Assembly: GCA_024516035.1 (NCBI GenBank)
Contig: CM044955.1
Location: 54,773,257 to 54,837,256 of the forward strand
Source: Bactericera cockerelli
Taxonomy: Eukaryota > Arthropoda > Insecta > Hemiptera > Triozidae
Reading direction: 5' to 3'
Length of the DNA stretch: 64,000 nucleotides
The notes beneath the pieces were generated by a model that was not told the DNA's origin, ran no database searches, and was given only the letters and a program-made list of their open reading frames with translations. Position numbers and translations under genes: made by a program. Below are positions 44,195-58,100 of the stretch, piece after piece (position 1 is the first letter of the stretch; each line of letters starts with the position of its first letter).

Positions 44195-44575
44195 TAAACA
44201 CTTTATTGGATATACATAGACATAATTAGGTATGTACAGTACAAATAATTATTATAAGAATCATTACATTTTTTTTTTTTTTAATTTCTTATTATTATTT
44301 TTTTTTTTTGGATTTTCGCCATTTTGAAAGAAAGCCTTTGCGCGACCGGAAGACGTGGTCCAAAATTTTTTTAGCTCACAAGTCTTACCTTGAACAGCCA
44401 CAACTTTTCCGAGGTATAGCGTTAATTAAATAAAATAAAATGATTTTTTGATCCACTCTAATATACAATAAAAAGGGAAAAGAACAGAAAAAAATATATA
44501 AACATGTGTCCTAACTAAAGGGAGGGGTTATTGCCTATGCCAATCTCTTCCACCCTACCCTTGGAGTTCCCTATC
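44195..44575 (-). mobile_element. LINE 3' end, family E, inverted copy
   Basis: TTAAACACTTTATTGGATAT at its tail, GGTTATTGCCTATGCCAATC and TCTTCCACCCTACCC at the other end, as at 19540-19812. An unrelated stretch near 44300-44440 interrupts it. Confidence 0.65.
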
Positions 44576-44599
44576 TAGATATTTCAATAATAATATAAA

Positions 44600-45247
44600 A
44601 AATCTGGTGTAAACATCACACGACTTTCCTTATCTCCCAAAAAGGAGTCGAATTCCGCCACTGGTGACTGAACGGTAACAGATAACTAAAAATCAATGCC
44701 AAATTCGTGATCAGCACTTCAAAATCATTTAATTTGATATGTCACAACCCCCATCTAGGATGAATAATAAAAAAGTTAGTCCAATCGGGTCCCCATACAA
44801 TACCGGTAAATTGGGGCCGGTTTCCAAAAAGTTAAAGATATCAAAAAAATGATCAGAGTGAACCCCTTTTATTTTTTTAATTTGAGAAAATGTTGTTCTC
44901 TAACTTTTTTTGTATCTTTAACCAATTCAAAGAAGCGGTGCTTGCGGCCAATATTTGCGGCCCTGCGGCCGCAGAATGCGGCCGATTTCAACCAAAAGTT
45001 TCATGGTTCGTCTGGTGTATAAAATTAATTACCATACCAAATTTCAAGTCTCTAGCTCTTACCGTTCTTGAGATATCCTGTTCACACACACACAGACACA
45101 CACACAGACAGACGCACGGACCAATGGCTGAAAACCACTTTTTTGGTATCCTGAGGCTATGATTCGTCCAGAAATGTGAAAAGCTGGGTAGGTCAAATTT
45201 TAGACGAATACAATACTTTCCTTATTATAGGATAAGGAAAGTAAAAA
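44600..45247. repeat. Interspersed repeat with TAAGGAAAGT hairpin, long copy
   Basis: Same order as 5536-5815 at its left end (GTCGAATTCCGCCACTGGTG, GTGATCAGCACTTC, GGATGAATAATAAAAAAGTT). A middle section follows with GCGGCC-rich and (AC)n/GACAGACGCACGG stretches. It ends CAATACTTTCCTTATTATAG then GATAAGGAAAGTA, a terminal hairpin. Confidence 0.6.
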
Positions 45248-45421
45248 GAAGCTAAATAAATAAAAATACATAGAAACAACATGTTAAAAAAAAAGATTAA
45301 AATTAATTTATATTTTCCAAGAAATGTTTCTATGAGAAACTTGATTCTCCATAGTTCATCAGGCAATTGATTCCATGATCTTATAGCATTAACAGTAAAA
45401 CTATTCCCCATATGGTTAGTA

Positions 45422-45877
45422 CAGTAGAACCTTGATTATCCCGTCCTCAACCATGCGGATACTTGATTATCCAGATTAAAAAAAAAACACGCTGTTATTG
45501 AATAGGTGCATAGCAACGCTGCTACTGATAATCAGAGCTCCAAGCATACATGCATGAAGACTTCTTCTTATGATTCCTTGGATCAGGCAGTTTTCAAGTG
45601 GTTTTTGCAAGCAAGATCTACCGGACAACCTATCAATGACCTGTTGATGTGTGAAAAGACATTGAAGACTAATAAGAAACTAGGAGGGGACAAAATTTCT
45701 TGTTATAATAAAATATATCAAAATACATCTGCTTTTACACAAAATCAAAATTCTTCTTTATTATTTGGTTTTTTAGGGTCCTCTCAATTATCCAGACTTT
45801 TATATAGGACCTCGACTATCCAGCATACGGGCATACCCCTAGTAGACATTAATCCTCAGATAATGAAGGTTCTACTG
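45422..45877 (+). mobile_element. Tigger/pogo-type transposon remnant
   Basis: TA-flanked 456-bp element with ends CAGTAGAACCTTGATTATC and the complement of GATAATGAAGGTTCTACTG. The interior reads SLDQAVFKWFLQARSTGQPI and CEKTLKTNKKLGGD, which is the Tc5/CENP-B type helix-turn-helix of Tigger transposases. The DDE domain is deleted. Inner repeats of GATTATCCAG also match pogo-type ends. Confidence 0.85.
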
Positions 45878-45899
45878 TATTGTGAGGTGGAATAGAGAG

Positions 45900-46560
45900 A
45901 TAAGTGAAGCGAGTATTATGACTGTGGAATGAAGAGTGTATGAAATGATGAGTGAAGATATGGAGGTGAAGCCTCATTCAAAATTCTCCACAGTAAGCCC
46001 AATCTCAGATGTTTTAATCTCTTATCAATTCGTAACCATTGAAGATTTTTTCATTTAGCTAAAACATGATCAAATGAGTGAAACACAACACAAGCATTCT
46101 GAAGTGTTTGAAGTAAATTCCCTTTGATGTTTGACATAGCAGCTCCAGTATTCAATCAAAGGAAATATAAGAGAAGTACATAGGAGCTGTTTTGTCTTGC
46201 AGGGCTAACACTAGAGAAAAGATGAGGGTCAGATGACACAAATTTCATATAGTGATACAAGCACAAATAGCACAATGATATAGTAGTGGCAAAGAAAAGA
46301 ACTGAAATTTTTTGGGATAAACAAGCTTTTAACTAGACAGGCTTGCTGTCTCACAATAGTGATGATCATAAAACCATTCATGCTTATTACATTACTTACT
46401 TTACTTTTCATGTCCGGAACAACATATCTTTCATATCTTAGATTGGCCAGGGTTAGATCTTGTTGGGTACAGGGTTCATCCAATTGATTACAGACAAGGA
46501 GATGTTCATTTGTTTGCACCTGTCCACAGTGGCAGTCAATATTCTTTTCATATCCCCATA
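45900..46560 (-). pseudogene. Decayed LINE ORF2 C-terminus
   Basis: The minus strand near 46560-46400 reads DCHCGQVQTNEHLLVC, then QLDEPCTQQDL, the Cys-rich end typical of many LINE ORF2 proteins. About 46170-46070 reads LIEYWSCYVKHQREFTSNT, resembling the LIEYxSxVW region of the RT thumb. Order and frames are disrupted. Confidence 0.5.
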
Positions 46561-46954
46561 TCTATAGATTACAATAGATTCAATCAAAGGCTAGTGACAC
46601 TCTAGTTTCCATAGTTCAACCTTGTGGACTTCAGTAATGTGAGTACACTAGTACAGCTGTCGATGCTTGTTGTCGTTCAAATAAAACTTTTCTTATTACA
46701 TTAATATTATTTTTTTAAATAAATTTCCAATCCTTTGATTGTTAGTTCACTGTATTTTAATAATACACTCCTCTTAACTGCAAAAAAGATAACTAGAAAA
46801 GTAAAAAATAATAATTGAGTTAAGGTTATTCCATTATTCCACGGTGAAAAATTCCCTATTTCATAGATAAAATTTCTCTATTCTCTTCTGAAGGGAAACT
46901 TTTGAGCTCTGGGTGGGGAAATGGAAAGAGTTTCATGGATTTTAACCATTTCAA

Positions 46955-47085
46955 ACGTTCGTACAACACAATTTCGCAGGACATAATGTTCTTTCAACAC
47001 AAATTCACTCAGCATAACGGTCGCACAACATAATCGATTTCGATTATTATGCTGTATGAACTTGTGTTGAACGAACGCACACCTT
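46955..47085. repeat. Repeat rich in GCACAACATAATG-type motifs, copy 2
   Basis: GTTCGTACAACACAATTTCG, GGACATAATGTTCTTTCAAC, CTCAGCATAACGGTCGCACA, then an inverted tail ATTATTATGCTGTATGAACT and TGTGTTGAACGAACGCACAC. It lies about 400 bp upstream of the phosphatase start. Confidence 0.7.
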
Positions 47086-47487
47086 CCTTCTCTTCTCTTA
47101 TCATCCATTTATCATCTTATCAATAAATTATTATCAATTATTGTTTATCACTAGTCAGTTTGTTGTTATTATTTAACGATTTTAAATTTCAAACGATTTT
47201 TAATTTTTATTTATCAATCCACTAGTTAAGGTGTTTAATTTTTCAATTTCCACCTCTTGTTCTATTTTCACCTAGGTATTAGGTATAGAATTATTATTAA
47301 TTTCTCATCAACAAGTTATACAAACTAAAGGTATCAGGCTTTAACATTCCTGAAGAATACAAGTGCATTTTCAGTGGACAATGTGTAAGATGTAAATAAT
47401 TTTCACAAAGTTGACAAATATTAACTATTTAATTCTGTGTGAGGCTCCCGATTTCTTGTGATACAAATATTTTTGTCTGGCTACAAC

Positions 47488-50400
47488 ATGAGTGTTCACA
47501 CCATTCTCAAGCCTGATCCAAATGAAGATATTATAGCGGCATTGGAGAAGCAACTGAATGACATTATCAGTACTGTCAGACCTCAAGCTAAACCACTGCC
47601 GGGATATGATGCAGGTGATAGACATGATATGGATCTTGACTGTGATGAGGTTTATCCAAATATCTTTCTCAGTGATGGGTAAGAATATATGACTGTGTTT
47701 TTTCACTGAAGTGGTTGTAATTGTTGTTGATTTGTACTCAAAACAAACTGATTAGTTGAAACCAGTTAGTATTAACAATGTTATTGAGCTCATAATTTTA
47801 TTGATATTTCCCAAGAGAGACAGGAGTGAAAAATCTGGAGTGTTGCTACTCTAGATCAAGGGTGAAATCAGCTGGTGGGAGGGTTTCCAAAAAGTATTGT
47901 GGAGGCACTATTAGGTTAAGTTACATAATTTAATATTTTATTTACATGTCCTTGTTCAATAAAATATACAATATTACCATGGTCTACTTTGCAATAACTA
48001 CTGTAGACCCATCAGTCCCTATAGTGTCATGTATCCTCTTGTGACTAGTCAGTGTAGGTAATTTATTACATATTAGGTTTGTACATACTTACAAAGTCAG
48101 GTACCTACCAATTGAAAGTACATTAAAATTCAGACATTTCAGTAATCTTGGTATATTCTGTTTTCAAACAGCCGGGATTATCCCAGTAGGTACATATAAA
48201 ATCATTGCCAAACCATACCTACATTATTTCATTTTGTACCATTTTAATTTCAGTGTAACAGCTAAAAACAAGGAATATCTCAAAAGAATTGGAGTCACCC
48301 ATGTTGTCAATGCTGCAAAGGGAAAGAAGTTTGGAATGGTGAACACAACAGGAGATTACTACAAAGATGTTGGCATCAAATTTCTTGGCTTGGAATTGCT
48401 AGATCTTCCCATTGCCAATATCAGTTGTCATTTCCGAGATGTGGCAGACTTCATGGAAGATGCCTTGGACAACAATGGTAAGTTATAGTCTCTTTCACTT
48501 TTCAAGATTTTGGTCTGACATTTTTACAATACCTACCTATGTATTAAATGTTTTCTCTCAGTGAGAAAAATAATTTTGAATTGATTTTTATTATTATTAT
48601 TTATTTTATTATTAAATTAAAAAAAAGTTATCATATTTGTGTTAATCAATTTTGTGATGTCACAACTACTCAAACTTGCTTTACTAAAACTATGCTGAAA
48701 CTGGGACTTGAACCACTGACCTCCAAGTTACAAGTCTGCCGCCATATTGATCAAGCTACAAGCTTTTATTATTAAATAATACAATACATAGGTTTTCTTT
48801 AGACAGTAAGATTTTTCTTTAAGTTATCTCCTTATCACTTTGGAAGAGAGCAAAAAATATTTTTTTTACCATTTAATAACCAGATTCAATCAGAGTTTAA
48901 TATTATTACTATAAAATTCTTTATCAGTTCAACAGTAGAAATAATAGTAACAAAAGAAATAAAAATTGTAATTGGAAATTAATGTAATATTGAGAAGAAA
49001 AAAAAAAAAATAGATAAAATAAACATAATTTTGTCCAAAATATAGGATTATTTCTTATGGCAATCTTTTCAACCCAACCCTTTCTGTAGTCATCAAGTGA
49101 AACTACTGTTCTACATGCTGTTTACTGTCTCCCAGTAAGATTTCCATGTACTCCTAAACTCCTTACATGTTCTCATCTAGTGTAACTACTCAAATCCTAG
49201 TTCAGACATAATTTGGCAGTCTTTATTTTATTTACTGAATCCAAGTATCCTCCCACACTGTTGGTCCAATACTTTCTGTTTATATCCCCTTAGAGCCCTA
49301 GACAGACTACAAGCCTACTATATTACCTACTCCCTGTATGTAAAACTTTTTCCAGTCTGTTTAAAGTAAAAAACATTGTTGAATTTGCTACTTTTAAAAT
49401 GTAACTCTTTCCTCCTGTGCAAAATTCCTCGTTTTACCCCTATCAAAAGTCTTCATTTGTGGCACAAACTTTTTGTCTTTGCTAGACATGCTACATTGCA
49501 TGTTGACTCTGAGAGAGTGAAGGAAATATTAGGTTTTCTTAAATGAAATTATCGCTGTGAAAGTGAACAAACCTAATGCACCAGTTTGCCACTTTCGTTT
49601 GTCTTTCTATCTTAAGCCTTTCAGTCTCTAGTGTAGCTGCCATAAAAAAAAAAAAAAAAAAAAAAAACATTGATACAGCTAGGGTAGGTTCTTACTTAAA
49701 AATAATTAAAATAAAAATAAATTTAATAAATGTGTGTTATTTGTGTTATTATAATAATCACAATTTTGTGGTGTGTATGACCATAGAAGTTGACATGGAC
49801 CACTATAATCAATAAAAAAAAATAGATAAATAAATATCAAAATTTTAGTGGGAAGGGCAGAAATTTAAGGACTTTTTCTTTTTGTTTAATTCTTGTTTAT
49901 CATTTGCCCATAATTCCGCCACTGAGTATTGCATTGATTTTGTGTACCTATTAATGTTGGTGTTGTAATAAAAATATACGAGTGGGTATATTTGTATTGA
50001 TATGGAAAAAAAAAAAAAAATTGGGGCAAGTCTTACCGAAACGATGTACGACAGTGCCTCATTGTGTAGAGTAGGGTTAGGAAAAAGGAATATAGGGCCA
50101 TGCCTCTAGCCGGAACTCGGGTGCAGCCGTGATAGGTACCTATTTTGTTCAAGGGTTAAACAACTCCTTGAGTCTTCGAATATATCACGTACACCCTCCC
50201 TGCCTCCCTCATATTTGTGTTGCTTTCTTTTCGTGCTTTGCCTCCATATCTATCTTCAGACATCCTTCTGCGATAGGTACCTACACCTTTTGTGTTCTTG
50301 TGCTTTTTACAAGGAAAATCTAAGCCTATATGCGTGTTGTATCATTTTATTTAGGTTGTGTGGCAAGCTGTTTCAGAAATAAATATACTGATATATTTTC

Positions 50401-53400
50401 AGGGAACTTTTTCTCAAATTTGAGTGGTTATAATGATACTAATAACAACCCTATATTAATAGTAATAATACTAATAATAACAATAATAATAACACTTTAG
50501 TAGTTTAGTGGATAGGTAACCACAAGGCGAGGTTAATAGTCAAAGCATTTTCTACCACCTAATATATATTTCCACCTTTGATATATATTTCCTACCCCAC
50601 TCAGTCTGGTTGAGGTTAATTTGAATAGCTGGCTATTTATAGTTTATATGATGGACAGGTGATTCAAATAGTTGACAAACGTCATAAGGTCATACATAAC
50701 AAACGGTGACTGCAAGAGAATAGCTGAGAAAAGAGAATATATCATACAGAATATTAAAGCTCACGATTAGCTCAGTGGTTATAATAGATCTATAGTTATA
50801 AGTCCCGGGTTCGATCCCCAGAGCCGAAAAAAAATGGTATTCAAAACTTGTTTACAGTTCTTTGTAAAGGATACCTTCTGGTGCGTTCGTATTAACCCAG
50901 CGCAGCGCCAATGGGAAGTATTGTGTCACTTATTCTCACCCATCAGAAAGTAGACATACTACGGGATGGGCAAGCTACAACACAGACCATAAGCGTCTAC
51001 AGTAGCTCCTGTTTCTTGGCTACGAAATAAAAAAAGGCTGTGAAACACTCATCTTTAAAAATAAATACCTTACGCATTATTCAGCCACGCAGAAGCAACC
51101 ATGATAGTGAATGTTGGGTGAAAGAGATTGCCAAAGGCATCAGTAACCCCGCCCTTTAGTTAGGACATTATGTATATATTTATTTCTCTTTTTACATCTC
51201 TTATATTGTTTATTAATTTATGTAATTATCTGTGTTGTATATATGTCCAATTAATAAAGTGCGTTAAATAATAATAATAATGTTGCACAGTTTGATTATG
51301 ATTCATGTAGGGGAAGGTCTGCCAAAACCGGGTACTTAGTTTTCTAGGCCATCTAGCGGAAAAGCCATTATCATCAGCTAAGCAAATTAAACTGAAAAAC
51401 ATTCACAACTTTGTTGGCTATCTAAATTCGAAAACGATACGTCACTATGTATTGCCATTTTTTGTTAAATTTATTTTTTTCAAAAAAAGTCAAAGTACCC
51501 GGTTCTGTCAACCCGGTCTTTCAGAACCGGGTACTGGGTATGACAAAACCGGGTACCCCTATATTTCCTATGAAAGACATTGATAAAAAGTTCAATGATG
51601 TTTATTGAAACGAACTTTAACATTTTTTATTTTTATTTATGAGCACAAGTAATTTCAATGTAAAAAATAATTATTTTTCGAATGGCAAACAAATTTTGAA
51701 CCTAAATTTTAGAAAAATAAAATAGGAAACACACTTCTAGGTATTCATAAAGGAAAACTTACAACTATCTTTCTTGACATTGTAAAAAATAACTAGAATA
51801 GGAATTGTACTAAAATATTAGAATATTTGTTTAAAAAAAAACAATAGGTAGGTAATAAAAAAGGAGAAATAATAGTGATTTCACACACTTAAAGAATATT
51901 GATCATCTTGAGTTACATTAAAATATAAAAAATAATTGAATGACATTACAAAATAATATGTAGCAGGTCCCAACTTGCTCACCTACTTAACTTCAATACC
52001 TTCCCTGAAAAAATCTCCAGAGACATATCAAAGACAACTTAAAAAAATGTAAGTACTTAAAAAACACACAACAATAAGGAAAAAATAGGCTGCTCAAATC
52101 GGGTACCTGAAAATCTGTACTGATCTTTACCCGGTTTTATCAACCCCAAAGTACCCGGTATGAACAGACTCATGACTTTCTGTAAAAAATATTGAATAAC
52201 CAAGACATGCAAAACGATATTAAAAAGATTTAATTATGATATGAAATAACACTTCTTAAGTAACAGCTTTACACACTTACCATGAATTTTCAGCACAAAT
52301 AGCTGTTAAAAGTCACTCGATAACTGTGGGTTCGAAAATAAGGAAATAACACGAGCAAAACTTGAACCTCAAATCAGAGCGAAATGACTCGAAATGAAAT
52401 TGGTTTGTTTACAAAAGTTACGCTCTGCTAGGAAGAGATTTTAGTTTCTGTAATCAGTTCATTGATGGCATTAACGGTATCGTCGGAAACAGTGGTACCC
52501 GGTATTAGCAGACTACCCGGTTTTAGCAAACCTTCCCCTATACTGCGATCACTCAGGGTGTCTACTGGTCAGGGAAATCCTGGAAAACCTGGAATTGTCA
52601 GGGAATTTTTCGAGACCAAAAAAGTCAGGGAATTTTGTGAAAAAACACCATAAGTCAGGGAATTTTGGGAAAAAACACCAAAAGTCAGGGAATTTTTTTT
52701 TCAAGATCCAATTGTGTCATGAAAATGATAAAAAAAAAATCGCCTGCGGCGCCACTGTAATCCAGGCATTGAGATAATACTTCTTTGGTAAGAAACACAA
52801 AACACTCTTAACCACTTTTTGATAAGATTAACAAAAATTTAGCAGGTTTTTTTTCAGGGTTTTCTCTGAAAGTTCTTCAATTTTCTTTAGGGTTCCTATT
52901 TGTGTGTTGATTTATTACATTTAGTTTTAACTTTCCTTATCCTATAATCAGGAAAGTATTGTATTCGGCGAAATTTTAAAAAAATATAAGAATATAATTT
53001 GTGTATTTCTTTTTTTATCATTCCTAACACATTCTTGGTAGGAGCTACCGTTAGCGAACTTTTATCAAATTTACGAGAAGAGAATTGGTGATTTCTTAGC
53101 AATAAGGTAAGAAAAGTCTTGTGGTGATCACACTAGATTTTTTATTTGAAAAAAAAAGCAAGGAGCTAAACATGTTTTCTAAAAGCAAGGAGCTAAACAC
53201 GTTTTCTAAAAATATGACATGTCTAATTTGCATATTTACTATTATTTTAATATGCATTACCTATTGTGTACTAATAATCAAATAGTACATGAGTAAGCAA
53301 TTTTTACATAATATCCACCTATTCGATATCCTGGTGATGTCTCTTCCCCAGTAGGTACTAAATGTTGATATCGTAGAACGTACCAGAAAACTCATTTAAT

Positions 53401-55080
53401 TGATTTAGAAAAAATGTTTGGTTGGGTGGCGTGGCGGTGGGCTTGCAAAAAAAGAAAAAAAAAAAAAAAAAAAAAGAAGAAGGCAGATTGACGTCTTATA
53501 TAATATACATATAATGTCTCCTTAAAAAAGTAGACTGGAGAAACTGGAAAAATGGTCTGGAAAACCTGGAAAAGTCAGGGAATTTTACTTTGACCATTTA
53601 GTAGACACCTTGTCACTGATCAGTAGATCAGATGGGAGGCATCAATAAATGAAAGACATAAATAATTTTGAACAAGCACTCCGCAGTTCTCATGACTATA
53701 GAAGGAATCAGTGATGGTGGTGCGTAGGATTCAAGTAGACGTAGGAATCATGATGTCAGCAACTGTGTGTATGGTATTATTATCACGTGCGTTTTTTTAT
53801 TCAGAGGGAACCAGACAAATATTGACGCCTGTTAATAGCTTTTGAAAGAAAAAAGTTAGACGGGTGTTTTCGTTAATTAATTACGGTCTTGGTGGCTCAG
53901 TGGTCAAGGCGTCTGTCTGGTAATTTAGAGATTGCGAGTTCGAAATCCATGTGGAACATGACACTCGATCAAGTGATTCTCCCATTTGGGATTTTGAACG
54001 CATAATCATAATACGTATTGAGCTTACTGCTGTAATAATTGGACTTATGGAGATCCTAGTCGAAAAAAGTATATAAACAAAGCGATAGGTATTATTTTTA
54101 TAATACAGTTGTTTGTATATTGGTTTCGGTAGCAGTTGTTGTGAGGGATTCCTTCCGGTTTGCTCTTGTTCACCCAGCACCTAAATAGAAAAGACAATGA
54201 AAAAAGAAGAAAAAGAAAAGCCTTTGCATGTGATCTTACGAGAACGGGTCTCATCGATTTTCTCGTTTATTTATTTACGCTATTAGATTCATTCTGAATG
54301 GTAATAAATTGATCTATTGTCTATTGATTTAATATACACATAATATGAAATCAATTGACAATAATATACCTATTAATTCAAATATTTCTATTAAATCAGG
54401 AGTGTTCATTAATGTTATCTCATTCTCAACATGAAACATATTTTTACGTTCTTTGCATAAATTGATTATCTGAAATTGTAAACAGACCTTGATAACCAGA
54501 CATCGATATTTTAACGCGCACAGAGATATCGATGTGATTTCCGCTACCGCTCCACTAGTCCACTATCATCAACATTTCAAATTTGAATTTTTATGTCCAA
54601 ATTTTGATCTTTTTCAAGACCTTGTGTATCTGTATCAATAGTCTGCCAATTATTTTTGTAATAAGTGTTATATAACTTCAATTTTTATTTTCTTTTCGTG
54701 AAATAACTTAACTATTTTTTAAAAAATAAAAGTGACTTCCACGTACAATAAATTACTGATGTAATAAAGCTAGCTGTCATGTAACCTTACTAGTTTAAGT
54801 TTTATGCTGGATTATTAGTTACTTGCAAGTGGTGTTTTCTGAAAGAAAAACAGGAATGAAGGTTTTTTAAATAAAATATGTAGCTGCTTATCTAAAACAT
54901 TAACCTCTTTATCTAACAGATTAAGTTTTAACTAACAAGGAAATTAGTAAAATCAGTTTGAGGAAAAAAGGAATGAGTTTTTTATGTATGTGTTCAAGTT
55001 TCTAGTGGGTTGAATATGAAGGCCAGAATCCAAAGATGGCAATCCATACTATTCTTGTTTTATACTGAACAATAATTATA

Positions 55081-55168
<88 letters not shown>

Positions 55169-58100
55169 GTTTTAGTTCTCAAACAGGTGTATTCTTGTTC
55201 ATTTTGTATGTGTGTCTGACTTTCTACATTTTGCTTCCCTAAGATGCAACACTACCTTTGTTTGTCCTGGCAGCTCAGTGGTAAAGGCAGCACTCAGTGA
55301 ATCTAGAGATTCCAGAGGTTGTGGGTTCGAAACCGAGCCAGAACATGACAAGTTATCATCCCATATGGGATTTTTACCACCAAATAATATCTCCTGGGTT
55401 CACTGCTGGAATAATGGGACTTAAAAGTCCTAATCGGGCAGTATAAATAAGGCAATCTTATAATTATTATTACCTGAATCACAATTTTCAGAAAACTTGT
55501 TTTTTATGTGCTTGATATTCTGATTCAATTTTCCACAGTGAAGTACTAAAAGTGTGAGAAAATTCCAAAACAGCCAATGTATCCAATCCTTTATGAACAC
55601 CACTTTAGTGACATATCAAAAGAAAAAAAAAAAACATAGTCTAGGTCTTTTTCCTATCTGTTATGCGGTAAACTGTTACTAGTTCCTCATTTTTGCTGTT
55701 GTGAAACACTCTTAAAAAATAAGTTTTTGTGTCTTGCAAAATTGAAAAAAATTAATCCCAATTGCATGTCAAAGAACAAAGAAGAATAACATATTTTTAA
55801 CCACCAAGTTGTTTGCCTAGACACCTACAAGGAATTTCCCCTTGTTCTCTAGCCTCTCTTTGTTCAACCATCACTCCTTTGACCAAGACATCAATCAGGA
55901 TATAAATAAATATACAAGAACAAGTGTAAAAAATATTACAACTAATATAGAGCCACAAAACATAAACAACAAAATTACATGAAACTGCTGGCTAAAATGT
56001 TAGTGTGTACTCTAAAAAAAAAAAAAAAAAAAAAAACATTTAGGGTCTGCTGCACATTATGTGACACATTAAAGAAAAAGAAGATAGTTTTTCAAAAAGA
56101 TACAGTGGTATTTAAAAAATGTCTATCAATTTGGCCCTAGGTTTGTTCCAATGTTCTTAGGTAAAGTCAAATCCTTAAAAACTAAAATTCCTATGAAAGC
56201 ACCCTTTGTTTTTTATTTACCAATACCCAATAAGGGCAAAATTAATAGACAAGGCTCAATAAGGGCAAAATTAATAGACAAGATCTTAAGTCATGACTTA
56301 ACATTAGTTTTCCCCATCCAAGACAAAACACAAAATCTAGATTGAACTCCACAGAGGTATCACAAGAACATCTGAATATTCTGCCCTAACTTTCGGGGGA
56401 TTTTTTTACATTTCTTCAGTTTATCCATGAATTATATATGATATGTTATTCTACTAATGTAGGACAGTGAGTTAAAGTCATGGTTTTCAATATACAATAG
56501 AATGTCTCTTTTTTTGTATAGGGTATTCTTCACATCATGGTTTTCAATGTACAATAGAGTTTGGTTCAAATGTACAGGTGTTATTTTATTTTTTACACTG
56601 GGTATGTCACTGGCCTAAGTCCAAGATGACACTTATCTTATCACAGAAGTCCTTACTCTTTTGCTTGAACACACTAACCATTTTAATAAATTAATAAAAA
56701 ATGCCTTAAATCATGTAACATCACTAATTTTATGCACAGGTACCTAGGTGCTGCTTAACAAAAAAGTAAATCAAAAACACTTTTATCATCAATCTAATGT
56801 ATTGCAAAATCAATAAACAATTTATCTAATATAATTATTCAATACCCTAAATTTCACTTACAGCTTGACTCAGCATTTATAACTTGAATGAACTGGACTA
56901 AAAATATCAGTGCTTGAATAACAATCATCTCACTTCTCAACAAATAAAACTAACAGCCATGTCAGGAACTTACATATCTGATTTGAAGGGTGTTCTCAAG
57001 GGACTACAACTTGTTGCCAATGCAGGCATTAAACATCAAAGTTTTGAGTGTCAACAGAAGTGGGCTAACTCAAATTTCAAAGCCTTGGGGGGCAATTTAG
57101 AGCAGAGTTTCAAGTCGACATCTGCTAGTCCTTGCAGTTTCTTGAATGCTGATGTGTTTAAGGAGGCAGCAGAGAGATCAAGTGTGGTCTTGGAAGGTGT
57201 GAAAGCATTTGTGTTCAAAGAAACAGAATCTCACAGAGATGAAGAGGTTGGAGATCATCATTCAATAGAACCACAAGTACATGCTTCACAAGTACAAGTA
57301 GAACCTGGCCAGACCACTACTAGTCAAGCCCAATTCACCCCTGTTACCTACACAAACAAAATAGATTCAGAGAGTTTAGAACGCATCAAGCAAATACCTT
57401 TTATGAAAGGCATTGATCCCAAAACAAACCTTGACAGTATTAAAGCTGGTTATAAAAAGAAGATGTCCCAGTCTAAGAAGAAAGATGCTTTTGCTGTAGT
57501 AGGTGAAGACGTGCCTAGAGCGCCGGGGGCTCCAAAGATTGTGCCCAAAGCCAAGTCCAAGCCTCAGTTGAACCCAGTGGCTAAACAGAGAACAGTGCCT
57601 TCCTCTCGACTAGGTCGAATGGTTTCATTCGGCAGTCTAGCCGCGGGTCTAGGCGTGGGCACCATCGCAGAGGTGACCAGGAGATCTCTGGGCTTTGGAG
57701 ACTCATCCCTGTCCGTGGGATCTACCCTGGACAGTGCCTTCATCAACCCTGCCAACGCAGAGCGAATCGTGAACACGCTGTGTAAAGTGCGAGGCGCCGC
57801 GCTCAAGATAGGACAGATCCTTAGCATTCAGGACAGCAACGTGATCAGTCCTGAGCTGCAGAAAGCCTTTGAGCGGGTGCGGCAGTCGGCGGACTTCATG
57901 CCACAGTGGCAGGTGGAGAAGGTGCTGGTGACAGAGCTGGGGCCTGACTGGCGGTCCAAACTCTCAAGCCTCGACTTGAAACCCTTCGCCGCGGCTTCCA
58001 TAGGTCAGGTCCATGCTGGCATGCTGAAGGACGGCACTGAAGTCGCGATGAAAATCCAATATCCTGGCGTTGCCCAGGGTATCGAGAGCGATATTGACAA

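Noticed and set aside
55081..55166. Regulatory GAGA-type element
   Set aside because: A plain (TC)n microsatellite deep in an intron; nothing else supports regulation.
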